DNA from: Gautieria morchelliformis
Lineage: Eukaryota; Basidiomycota; Agaricomycetes; Gomphales; Gomphaceae
Reading direction: 5' to 3'
Assembly (NCBI GenBank): GCA_015179125.1
Contig: WHVA01000006.1
Coordinates: 434,001-498,000, forward strand
DNA length: 64,000 nucleotides
Below are positions 47,991 through 58,707 of this stretch, piece after piece. Position numbers and translations under genes: made by a program. A model generated the notes under the pieces. That model was given only the letters and a program-made list of their open reading frames with translations. It was not told the DNA's origin and did no database searches. Each line of letters begins with the position of its first letter. The stretch's first letter is position 1.

Positions 47991-48560
47991 GTGTTGTGAT
48001 ACACGCAATTATTCTATTCAAAGTCATCTATATATACAAAGAAACTAATAAAAGAAAAGAGAACAATTGACTAAAAGGATAGGAACGACACTCACGACAG
48101 ACATCGACACATACAGACGACAGACACATGACATCACGAGCAGCTATCTTATCTGTAGATCAGAGAAGATACAGGGACAAGGGCATCGACCATGTGAGGC
48201 CGATCAGAGATAGCGCGCCTATCGACTGATGGCATCGGCCATGAGGCCAGGCCACAGGCACCAAATGCCACAGAGGAGCATAGACTGCGCAGGAGCACCG
48301 GACGTCACGGAATGACTACAGAATGTCATTCCAAGTACATGTGCTCAATCAGCTGCCCCATAGAAGAGGCACAGAGACAGCGGCCCCATCACCAAGACTA
48401 GCATTTATGCTACACAGGAGGGATTTGATTTCTTTTTTTCTATTGAGCTCCATGACACGACCAGCTGACTACTATCTTGACACCATGTAGACAGGGGCTT
48501 TGTATAGTAGGCACAAGACTCTATTCCAAAGCTTAACACCCCTGACACTATCCCCATCAC
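47991..48560. repeat. Dispersed repeat E, copy 2 (with extra sequence)
   Basis: Contains TCAAAGTCATC, a TTTCTTTTTTTCTATTGAGC run and TGTAGACAGGGGCTTTGTATAG, which recur in the same order at 30885-31180 and 52060-52330. Class unknown. Confidence 0.45.
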
Positions 48561-48763
48561 TCCCATGACTTTATGACTATAAGTAGTCACCCCTCTAGTT
48601 ATACGTAGTTTTTCGACCCATTAACTCACTATCTTGAACACTAGTACTTACCACTAGTATAGTATAAGTAGCTATCACGAATGTATGAATCAATCATCCA
48701 GAATCAACTGTTTCACCCCTTGAAGTCACTGTAGTCTTGTTTGATAGCTACAGAACTTAGATC

Positions 48764-50266
48764 TAGGGCTGCACACTGTCCGTATTACGGCTATGGCCGT
48801 ATAATCCACAGTAAGTTTATGGATAGGGCAGGCCGTATACCGTCCGTATAATCAATACCCCACCCCCTCTGACGGTACGGTACGGGTACCGTACCGTCCG
48901 TATTATGGTTGACGGATCTATTCGAGCATGGTAAATTTAGAATACAAGGTCTACGGGAGATTCTCACTGACGCTAGGACAGTCCAGTATGTACCTTGGCA
49001 TTTGGAAGATCACGGGGTCATTCCAATATCTACACAAGGACGAAAGCCTACACCCAGGTCATGCTCGAAGACATCTCAAGTTCAGGGGACTCACATGATT
49101 GTATCGATACCGTATGCAGGATTTCTGAGCTGCTCCCTCAGAATAGTCTAGTCGCATCGTGTCTCAGCTTCGACAGCTTATCTCTCTCCCTCTAACCCTT
49201 CCTCATTTAATCCTTCCAGAAACACGGCAGACCGTTTTCCTTCAGATTAATTGCCTTCGATTTCCTGGTGGTTAAAAGGTTTTGACACCCAGCCCTTGTA
49301 CTTATGTCTGCTTGTGATCAAAATTCCATTTTTACAATTGGAAATTGTCATCGATCCTGGGGTTGCGTGCGGAAACATCGGGCTGTCTATATGGGTCAAC
49401 GATCATGCACATAATTTCATACCTTACCAGCGAGTCACGTCCCCTCTCCCCGCCCAATCATGCGTTCCCACCACCTACACTCTGTGCCCAGCGCGGTCGC
49501 GCATTCCCCAACACTTAAAGTAGGTCTGCAAGGCGCTAGAATATCATGGAGTCGAGAGTCTTCTGCGAGATCATAAGCTTCAGCTACCTACTCTCTGTAA
49601 GGCAATTGGAATGCATAACATGCCTTGTTTGTACTGAATGTAAGAATACAACTAGTGGTGCTAGTATCGATAGAGCTTGAATGCATGAACAGCTGCAGGA
49701 CCATAACACCAAGCACCGTCTGATTAATAACCTAATTGAGTGGTCGTGACTGGACACGGAGTTCCCGAGTGATAAAGGCGACTGTATGCCCAGAGCCCAG
49801 TCACTATCTTAAACCGTTTAAGATAGTTACTGGGCTCTGAGCATATGGCCACCTTTGTCACTCAGGAACACCATGTCACAGTTAAACCTAGTTAGAATGA
49901 ACAGGAATGCCGTGTTGCTTAATTATCACAAGCATTGGCATGCATGGGGTTGGTCGCGGGTTGAAGGAAAATGGAGTTGGATCAAATGTTGAGATCATGT
50001 CGATGTTGATCTGGCTGTTGAGTTACAAGCGCCCAAAATGGCTCGGCTCAAAGGGCGCCGTGACGTGTTATTGAGGCATTGGTCGGGCGGCTAAGTTATG
50101 TCGCCGTACATACCGTATACGGCCGTATTTTTACGGTATCATACAGCGTCACATCGTACCGTATACCGTGCCGTCGGCACATCACCCAGACCCCTGACGG
50201 TACGGGTGCCGTGGCCGTAACATGGCACTGTACAGCCGTGGATGTACGGCACGGTGTGCAGCCCTA
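48764..50266. mobile_element. Non-autonomous hAT-like transposon, 1503 bp
   Basis: Termini TAGGGCTGCACAC and GTGTGCAGCCCTA are exact inverted repeats of 13 bp, extended imperfectly by CCGTA-rich sequence. The flanks are the 8-bp direct repeat CTTAGATC (48756-48763 and 50267-50274). An 8-bp TSD and TAGGG-type ends are hAT hallmarks. Both subterminal regions are packed with CCGTA/TACGG words, likely transposase-binding sites. No transposase is recognisable; the largest frame (49251-49523) has no clear motif. A palindromic element is nested at 49761-49869. Confidence 0.9.
49761..49869. repeat. 109-bp near-perfect palindrome nested in the hAT element
   Basis: Arms of 53 bp meet at a 3-bp centre (TTTAAGATAGT against ACTATCTTAAA) and differ at only a few positions. 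The outermost bases are GTTCC/GGAAC. Confidence 0.92.
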
Positions 50267-50566
50267 CTTAGATCTCGATAGTTTACTCCAATTCTTCGTT
50301 GAGAGTTCACTATTATTGTTTACTCTAGACTACCTCAAAAGCGAAGCCTTTTGATATAGTTATCCTCTAGATCGAGACCATTCTCTCGTCGACACGGTCA
50401 CGTGACCTTCATACATCAGTGCCGGATGCGCCTCGGAAGGCTTAGTCAGCACACAGGAAAGGGACAGATATAGCGGTCCCAACCGCTGAGCAATAGGAAT
50501 CATTTGCTAAAGGCATCGATCTAACATTTTAATCATAAAAGCAAGGACTCTGCCTTTTAGTCTTCT

Positions 50567-50999
50567 GACCTCTGTCTTCCGACCTCTGTCTTCCGACCTC
50601 TGTCTTCCGACCTCTGTCTTCCGACCTCTGTCTTCCGACCTCTGTCTTCCGACCTCTGTCTTCCGACCTCTGTCTTCCGACCTCTGTCTTCCGACCTCTG
50701 TCTTCCGACCTCTGTCTTCCGACCTCTGTCTTCCGACCTCTGTCTTCCGACCTCTGTCTTCCGACCTCTGTCTTCCGACCTCTGTCTTCCGACCTCTGTC
50801 TTCCGACCTCTGTCTTCCGACCTCTGTCTTCCGACCTCTGTCTTCCGACCTCTGTCTTCCGACCTCTGTCTTCCGACCTCTGTCTTCCGACCTCTGTCTT
50901 CCGACCTCTGTCTTCCGACCTCTGTCTTCCGACCTCTGTCTTCCGACCTCTGTCTTCCGACCTCTGTCTTCCGACCTCTGTCTTCCGACCTCTGTCTCC
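50567..50999. repeat. 14-bp minisatellite, about 30 units
   Basis: The unit GACCTCTGTCTTCC is repeated head to tail with essentially no variation. Only the last unit is altered (TGTCTCCGACCC). Because 14 is not divisible by 3 and the unit has no stop on the minus strand, all minus frames stay open and give a 14-residue cycle; this is not evidence for a gene. Confidence 0.97.
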
Positions 51000-51499
51000 G
51001 ACCCTGTCCAGTAGTTCATTGGGGTGCAACACATACATTGAAGCCACTGTCCTTTCAGACCCTACCTCGGATATTCTCAATACATGACACTATTATCTGA
51101 TTCCCATGATAACTACTATGCCTCTCTTGTAATATATGTCAGAATGATAGATTAATATTAATGATTGGACACTCAGTGATGAGTGTGTCCTAATATCCTT
51201 CGTCGCCTGAGTATATGTGGTGTCTGACTAAACTTGGCATGAGTGCCCTGATGACAATCCAAGTTGGTCACATGATGCAGCTGATGAGAAAAGGTCGCCG
51301 AACAAGATAATGAGAACTCTGAGGCTTTCAATCTCAGGGCAGTAGATAGTATATGGTTGTAATGAAGTCTCAACCAAGAACAAAAGTAAATCAATGGAAA
51401 ATAGACCATATAGTGATCAGACACACATATAGAGAATGTTCAAGGGAGAACAGATGTTTTCTGGCTGCTGTATCATATTCGGTACTGACTACTTATACT
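51000..51499. other. Unassigned spacer
   Basis: No gene or recognised repeat; moderately AT-rich. Confidence 0.4.
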
Positions 51500-51529
51500 A
51501 TAATGTCAGTGAGTACTAAATAAAAACAC

Positions 51530-51790
51530 AAAATTTTATTACAGTTTTTTTTTAAAGTTTTAAGTTTTTTGCAGGGTTTTTTATGTCTTTTCATAAGTTT
51601 CTTTGTGAAAACACAAAGAAACCCATAAAAAACCCTGAAAAAAACTTCGAATTTTTTTACAATTTTCTTGCTCAACAAATTCTAATAAAAACACAAAATT
51701 TGATTATAGTTTTTTTTTACATAAAAAACACTAAAAATATTTGGAAAATCTTTACAGTTTTTTCAACAGTTTTTCAGACAAGAAAACTTT
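51530..51790. repeat. AT-rich foldback region
   Basis: A hairpin centred near 51612 pairs GTTTCTTTGTG with CACAAAGAAAC and, further out, GCAGGGTTTTTTATG with CATAAAAAACCCTG. The outer T-rich and A-rich parts repeat words such as AATAAAAACACAAAATTT on both sides (51518 and 51684). Confidence 0.75.
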
Positions 51791-52059
51791 TATATGCCTG
51801 CAGTGCCTGGCAATCACAGCGGACAAAATCCGCCAGCCCTGACACCACCCCAATCATCTGTTAGAACAAATGAATGATTATATTTTGTTTTATCACTTGG
51901 GAAACACTTGATGCTCACATGTGTCTGCATGCGTGAGCGCCAGGTCATGATGATGTCATATCTTGGCTAGATATGACATGCCATGCAATTGAACCTTGGT
52001 CAAGATAACTGGGGCACTGCACCAGTACCAGTAATGGTGCCTGCCCTGGCAAGCAGGCA

Positions 52060-52330
52060 CCCAGACATTGGTCAGAAAGAATAATAGTTGTGGCATTCAC
52101 GATGCTGTACAAAGTCATCAGACATGACAGACAGTCCCATTTGTGGACATATGAAATAGCTACCTCAAGAGAAAGGTACAGAGATGGCAAATCCCTTGCT
52201 GAATGTCTGCATGCCAGACAGAGGGAATGACATACTTATTTTCTATTCTATTCTTTTGAAACACTCCACTGGTTACAACTCTTGAATCCTGTAGACAGGT
52301 GCTTTATGTCATACTCCTAGGTCCCTGCTT
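52060..52330. repeat. Dispersed repeat E, copy 3
   Basis: GTACAAAGTCATCAGACATG, TATTTTCTATTCTATTC and CCTGTAGACAGGTGCTTTATG align with copies 1 and 2. Ends just before a family A LTR. Confidence 0.45.
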
Positions 52331-52337
52331 AGCTAGT

Positions 52338-53607
52338 TGTCAAGATTGGTTTTTAGGCGTTAATATCGTGTATTAGTGAACACAGCGAATGCCCGAATAA
52401 CTTGTGCGAATAAGTATGCCGTTCAGCGAATAGGTGAACCAACAAATGTTCGCAAGATAAGAGGGCTGCCCGAACAGAGCTTGCCCTATCTACAGTCGTA
52501 GTGAAATAGCCTGTGGCACTTGACGATGTAACATGCAAGGTGTCATGGAAGGGCTGTCTAAGTAGCGACAATCCCTTCGCCGGTGAAGGTGCCCCTTCGG
52601 AGCCCTTTGCCGACAGCACAGAAAATAGCTCGAAGGCTAAGGTAACAAAGATGAAGTATGAGAACTCACCAGTGATGCCTAAGTCCTCTTCTGGTCGAAG
52701 ATAGAAATCTCCAGGAGAAGGCTCAAGGTGATGATCACAGTGAGGTAAAGTTTGCACAAGATGGACGACGTATGATAATTGAACTGAGGAATGTACATGC
52801 GAATGCAAACTACTTATATCGAATGCTCGTAAGGTATCAGCGAATAGGAAAGAGGCCGTCGTGAGTCAGGGTTGGATAGGGGTGCACAGTCATGATACTA
52901 AGTAGATGGAATAAACATACAATAGAGTGAGGGAAGAGTGCGAACATGAAGCGACAGAGGGTAAAGGTGGCAAAGGCACTTATGTATGAAACCATGTCTT
53001 GGGACCCGCATACATGCTACCCTGCATGGACTCTTCGTCTACTGGGTTGATCCCACACGACCTACGGAAGGGACGTCCCGCGAACACACTTTGGCCATAT
53101 GAATACCCAAATGGGTTGGATTGAGAAGATGATGGGGTTAGTGATGAACCATCATGCCGGGTAAATGGTATCGATCGTATTTGATGGCGTGCCTGCTGGC
53201 GAATGATGTGAGCAGCAAATAGTCGTTCGGCAAACGCAACGAAGGGCGAACAGAGAGGGCATAGGGGAGGAGTGGTCGAAGTGAGGGGCAAAGCCAAGCG
53301 AAGGCGGAGGAGGTATGGCAAAAGGGGAGACGGGGATACCAAGGTGCAGGAAATACACAAGTCATGACAATCTGATCATAGGAACACCATTGAAAGAGGG
53401 TTGAGCAGAGGAGGTGATAGGACCAGTGATGAACCACCAAGTCAGTCCAAAGACGTCGATCGTGCGTTGATGGCGTGGCTATGGTGAGTGGCCCGAACAG
53501 CGAAGATCGGTTTCCGAACAGGGCAAGGGCGATCGGAGCGAACACGGAAGTGAGTGAGGAATGGGAGGATAGAGTATGCAAGTATGGGAAATAAACGGGT
53601 CATGACA
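52338..53607 (-). mobile_element. LTR family A, full copy plus extra 5' head
   Basis: TGTCAAGATTGG at 52338 to TCATGACA at 53369 is a full copy. An extra 5' head with the joint TCATGACAATC follows to TCATGACA at 53607, the same arrangement as 18945-20217. No TSD seen. Confidence 0.82.
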
Positions 53608-54480
53608 ATACTCTCTCATATGTATATATATCTTCGAGATGTTTAAGTATATACAGAATCATCTAATAACATCTATTATTCTCCTTATAAATACTACTAT
53701 ATATTCCTATATGTTGTTATTAATACTCTTATAGTATATATTATATACTCATATATGCTGTATTACATAACCATTATGATTATCCTCCTAGTGAGTCATT
53801 GAGAAAAAGGGTAGTGAGTCAGAGCATGTGTTGGCCAATCACAGTTCACGATTAGGGAGTGAGTCATGCACTGAGTCACGCAGAAATGGGGTAGTGAGTC
53901 AGAGTGAAAAAGGGTAATGAGTCAGAACTCGTGTTGCCCAATTGCAGCCCACGATTAGGGAGTGAGTCATGCACTGAGTCATGCAGAAATGGGGTAGTGA
54001 GTCAGGCATGAGTCACGTCTAAGAATAAGATACACCCTTATTCTTAAAGAGGATTAGCTCAACACAGCCTTTCATTGGTAAGAGGCCTCTCAGCCAATGA
54101 TACGCCAGAGTCCGAGATGAGTCATGTGCCAAGTCAGGCTCTGAGTCATGCAGGAGTCATGACCCTAATTCTATTTAGGAGTGTAGTCATGGGGCAGCAC
54201 AGCCTAGCATAGCCTTGTTGCTATGGTAGCATAGGTTGGGCTGAGTTTGTATTGCACAAACTGTGTTGTGGAGGCTTGGGAATAAATTGCTATTTCCAGA
54301 GTGCTGAGTCCAAACTGGTAGGTTGGCCAGAGTTTGTGGGTGCGTAAGTGTCCACAGGCTCGAGTTCGAGCACGCGTGTCGGAGTTTGAATAAGCAGAGT
54401 TATGGATACATGTGGACTCATAACTCTGCTGCAACAGAATAGAAGTGTTTTGAGCCAAAGACTTCGGGGGATGGTTGTAA
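53608..54480 (-). repeat. LTR family B-like U3 region, reverse orientation
   Basis: Contains the TGAGTCA cluster, CAGCACAGCCTAGCATAGCC and the block AGCAGAGTTATGGATACATG...CATAACTCTGCTGCAACAGAA, which mirrors the GCAGAGTTGTGG...ACAACTCTG block of family B. Its left 150 bp (53608-53760) is TA-rich. Borders are not resolved. Confidence 0.6.
53779..54132. promoter_or_regulatory. Twelve TGAGTCA sites in about 350 bp
   Basis: Twelve exact TGAGTCA heptamers are seen, often as GTGAGTCATGCACTGAGTCA pairs within a duplicated unit (about 53800-53880 and 53920-54000). TGAGTCA is the Gcn4/AP-1 bZIP site. Confidence 0.8.
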
Positions 54481-54844
54481 CTGTCATATATATGTATATA
54501 TAACTTAGCTCACCTATATTTCATAAAATATATCACAATTGAGACAGTTGCCAGCATTTGTAAGGCATGCTTAATCCTAGTCCTAAAGTTCTTTCTCACA
54601 GTCTGCTGCTCCCCCAGGAAAAGGTGTATACCCTATTGTCTAAACATCAATAGTTACATATCTTTGTACTATACATGCATATTATTTTAAACATACCTTC
54701 TAATCAGATCTGTCAACCATATATAATAATATAGTACAGGTATTGTCCATACTTGCTTCTATATTCTGTGAGTGTACATCTAACATGTTTCATGTATACT
54801 TTTAATATATAGTCATCCACATCCTCTCTGAAATTGCTCTGTTA

Positions 54845-55040
54845 TATCACTACACACCATGCTTTAGCACATACAACCATATTTTTAAAATATCAGAACA
54901 CTCAAAAAAATTTAGGATGTCCACAATATACAAGTTGCTCAAAATGATGGATTATGAATTTGGTTAGGGTTGATATTTTAAAAGATATCTAATATATCCT
55001 AGAAGAATATACATTGTTGTCAATGTGAACATCCTCCTTT
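54845..55040 (-). repeat. AT-rich repeat F, reverse copy
   Basis: Reverse complement of 31205-31415 with moderate divergence: CATCCACAATATAC-like, GGTTAGGGTTGATAT and CCTAGAAGAATATACATT. Confidence 0.7.
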
Positions 55041-55309
55041 GTTAAAAATGGCGGAAAAATGGTAGGAAATTAGAGGAAGTTTAAATAGTTCATCCCCAAT
55101 GATAGCAATACCTGTATGCTATATTTTAAGGTTATGTCGAAAATACATGAAATTATCCTATTTGACTGGCAAAGCAGGATCCCATACACCCTCCTAGCTT
55201 CGGAGTCCAACAACACAGTGTTATGGGATGGGGGGAAGGGCATAAGGACGTAATGGGTCCCCCGATGAGATCTCTGAGGTCTGGGCTCTATCTCGCTGTG
55301 TGGTCTGTG

Positions 55310-55744
55310 TAGTGTTCTCCAAAGCCTGGCTCGGCTCACGCTGGCTCAGGCTTGGCTCGGCGTGGGCCGGGGCTCGTGAGTGGGCACATTGTTTTGAGGG
55401 GATGCAACGCCAAACTCAAAATTCTATGTACTTTTAAGTAACTAGTTGTATTCTACATACTCAAATATTCCTTTGAAAGGTGTCTAGACCACCTGAGGGA
55501 CCTCCGGACCTTCCTTATTTAATTCAGCCCATGCGAAGATGACACGGCTGAATCCCATAGTTACCCGATTCGCACATAACCAGTGAGCACTTGAGTAAGC
55601 ACTCAAGCCGCGGCTTGACGGCTCGTCTCGGGCTCTCCAAAACTCAGGCCAAGCCCTAGCTCCCAGCCTCAGGACAGCTTTGGCCCGGCTCGGCCTGGCT
55701 TTTGGCGGCTCGGCACTGGCTTAGCCGAGCTTTCCAGAACACTA
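55310..55744. mobile_element. Small non-autonomous hAT-like element (MITE), 435 bp
   Basis: Ends TAGTGTTCT...AGAACACTA form exact 9-bp inverted repeats, continued imperfectly by CTCGGCT/AGCCGAG words. The flanks are GGTCTGTG, 8 bp, at 55302-55309 and 55745-55752. Subterminal sequence is full of GGCTCGGC/GCCGAGCC words. No coding potential. Confidence 0.92.
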
Positions 55745-55829
55745 GGTCTGTGCACGGCTCTTCCCTGGGCTTAAAAGGCATTGTGGCGTGAGGCTACATG
55801 TAAAAGAGTAAACTTAGGGCCTTGTGAGT

Positions 55830-57476
55830 ATCACAAGAGCAGCAGAGATTGACCAAGCTGTGGAATTCTGATACTACAAAGTGACGGTTACCAGGTAAGT
55901 TCAGCTGGGGAACTGCCGGGCAGTTCCCATGCACTACTATACAGTGGGGTCTTGTGGAGCACCCCCCCCCCCCTTGGGAATCTACTTCTTTACACCCTCC
56001 CCTTCTAGAAGGAACCCACCGGGTGATCCAAAAGAAGCACCCCTTTGACCTTGAGAAAGGGATGGGTGTACAGATCAGGCTATTCCGATGTACATCAGAA
56101 TACCAGCGGATCTGATATCTCAGATCTGACATGAACAGCATGATGCCATGCTATGGCATCATGGCAGATGTGTTGGCACAGTGCCAACACACCTGTTCTG
56201 GTGTTCAGCATTCTGAACACCAGTGGTTGCGCCGGCAAAGCCAGCACTCCCAGGTTGTAGTGGGTGGTTGGTTGGTTTGGGAGCATGTTTCTCCCCTCTC
56301 TGAACCGAAACCCATGGTTGAGAACAACTTTGGTGCTCTCAAGCCCACAACCAGGTGATGGTTGTGGGGAACCGAACAGCCAAGGATCTAGTCATCATTG
56401 GTGCCTAACTGCAAAGGATAGCAGCTATGCGGCCGTAGGTGTTAGCAACTTGGGGTTATGGCAGGGAAGGTTCGGTAGAGTTCTTAGAAAGCTAGAATCA
56501 AATACACTACATGATTTTCAGTCAACATGCTATGTAAATATGAAAGGTACTACTTGCCTCTCTCAGTGAATTTATTGTCAGTGGGAGAGGAGTATTATTC
56601 TGTCTTAGAATGCATATACGTGCACCCGGCCCTTTAGCGCCCAAGGGCTCGCGCGTTGAAGTCATTTTAAACTCCGCTGGGTGCAGCCGCCTGTGAAAAT
56701 AGAAATAACAGAATGAAATGGAGAGGTAGGGAGTGACTGGAAATTTTCGAAAATAAGCAGAGGAGTGAATGCATGGTACAAGAACAATGTGAGAAAGAAT
56801 TGGAAACCATACAATAAATCGAATATATTATGCTTGATTTTGGTGCAGGAGCTTGTATGCACCCAACAGTAGGACCCGGCAGGGTCCTATGCAAGGAATA
56901 ACCAAGCGGTCAGTAATTGACCGCTTTGTGATACAATGTCACCCATAGGACTCAGCAGAGTCCTACAAGGAAAGTACCGAAGTGGTCAAAATATTTGACC
57001 GCTTCATGCTGAATGGGCCAGCGGCTGCAAGCAGCCACTGGGTATTGTGTCCATGGACCTGGACACAACAGATGTGCATTTGCGTGCACACCAGGCACGT
57101 GATGCAGGCAGTGGTACAGCTTTTTCAGCTCCGCAATAGGGCCTCCCAGCCTGCTGGGGGCTTTGCATGTCATGTGGATGACATGCAACGGGGGCGGCTC
57201 TGCAGGCGGTCACGAGCGGGTGGCACTGCACCAGACAGGATGCCCTCTGGGAGCCACTGAGCAACTCCCAGTGATGGACACATGCCCCAGGAGGCATGCA
57301 TCACCATTGCAGCTTGCTGTAAGAAAGCTGGACAGTCGCGACAGGGTCAGGAGCCGCAAGCATGCCTTGATGCTGCAGTGGGCCAGCCCTGTCAGGCAGA
57401 CAGGTGCCCGAGAGTTTCTGGGGACCTTTGGCCGGTCCCCAGATGCAGGTGCACCCCCCAAGGGGCATGCTGTACC
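55830..57476. repeat. Hairpin-rich region 1
   Basis: At least a dozen short inverted repeats of 7-12 bp arms with 0-7 base loops lie one after another, each with a different sequence. Examples: 55911-55929, 56109-56126, 56140-56162, 56169-56191, 56198-56223, 56344-56368, 56870-56889, 56904-56926, 56946-56965, 56980-57004, 57165-57186 and 57418-57442. No open frame or known element explains them. A run of about 14 C lies near 55962. Confidence 0.8.
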
Positions 57477-58477
57477 TGTCATGACCTGTCTATTTCTCTT
57501 ACCCCACTGCCTCTATGTTCCCCCTTGTCACTCCCTAGCATCTTCGCCAGAGTTCACCTCACCTTCTGACCACTCCTCCTCTATGTCCACTCTATCCGCT
57601 GTTTGCCCCATTCTCTGAACTGCTATTCGCTGCTCGCACATTTCACCAGCAGGCACACCATCAAATACGATTGATACCATTTACCCGGCGTGATGGTTCA
57701 TCACTAACCCCATCATCTTCTTAATCCAACCCCTTTGGGTGTTCATATGGCCAAAGTGTGTTTGCGGGACGTCCCTTCCGTAGGTCGTGTGGGATCAACC
57801 CAGCAGATGGAGAACCCATGCAGGGCGGTGTATATGCAGGCCCCAAGACATGATTTCGTACATAGGTGCCTTCGTCACCTTTACTCTCCATCATTTCATG
57901 TTCGCACTCTTCCCTCACTCTATTGTATGTTTATTCCATCTACTTAGTATCATGACTGCACACCCCTATCCAACCCTGACTCATGACGGCCTCTCTCCTA
58001 TTCGCTGATACCTTACAAGCATTCGATATAAGTAGTTTACATTCGCATGTATATTCTCCAGTTCAATTATCATACGTCGTCCATCTTGTGCAAACTTGAC
58101 CTCGCTGTGATCATCGTCTTGAGCCTTCTCCTGGATATTTCTATCTTCGATCAGAAGAGGACTTAGGCATCACTGGTGAGTTCTCATACTTCATCTTCAT
58201 TACCTTAGCCTTCGAGCTATTTTCTGTGCTGACGGCGAAGGGATTGTCGCTACTTAGACAACCCTTCCGTGACACCTTGTATGTTACATTGTCAAGTGCC
58301 ATGAGCTATTTTGCTATGACTGTAGATAGGGCAAGCTCCGCTCGGGCAGCCCTCTTATCTTGTGAACATTTATTGGTTCACCTATTCGCCGAATGGCATA
58401 CGTATTCGCACAAGTTATTCGGGCATTCGCTGTGTTCACTAATACACGATATTAACGCCTGAAAACCAATCTTGACA
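57477..58477 (+). mobile_element. LTR family A, full length
   Basis: TGTCATGACCTG at 57477 to CCAATCTTGACA at 58477, 1001 bp. Flanks GTACC and ACTGC do not match, so the TSD is lost or the ends are recombinant. Confidence 0.85.
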
Positions 58478-58707
58478 ACTGCTTTCGCATTCGCTATTCA
58501 CATCATTCCTGCCAGGATGCCAGGTGTTGGGGCCATCATCCATCATAGAACCCATCATCTGTTAAACTTCCGCTCCATGACATACCCACATGCTCAGGAT
58601 GCATTCGGATAGTGTCAGTTGCAGCCTCCGTGCAGGTTGGACTCAATGGGACTCGTACCACTGCAGGGCAGGACGAATTAGCTTCGCTGAAGTTTTCACT
58701 ACCCAGT

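Noticed and set aside
49251..49523. hAT transposase remnant inside the 1.5-kb element
   Set aside because: A WW-containing start is suggestive, but no dimerisation or catalytic motif is visible; not supportable.
50567..50999. CRISPR-like regular repeat array
   Set aside because: Units are contiguous with no spacers, and the host is eukaryotic.
50507..51080. Two overlapping minus-strand frames encoding a 14-residue repeat protein
   Set aside because: They are a by-product of the 14-bp minisatellite, which keeps every minus frame open; there is no unique coding sequence or promoter.
57163..57618. Plus-strand frame of 151 aa across the hairpin cluster and LTR start
   Set aside because: It crosses the border between two unrelated repeats, so it cannot be one ancestral gene.
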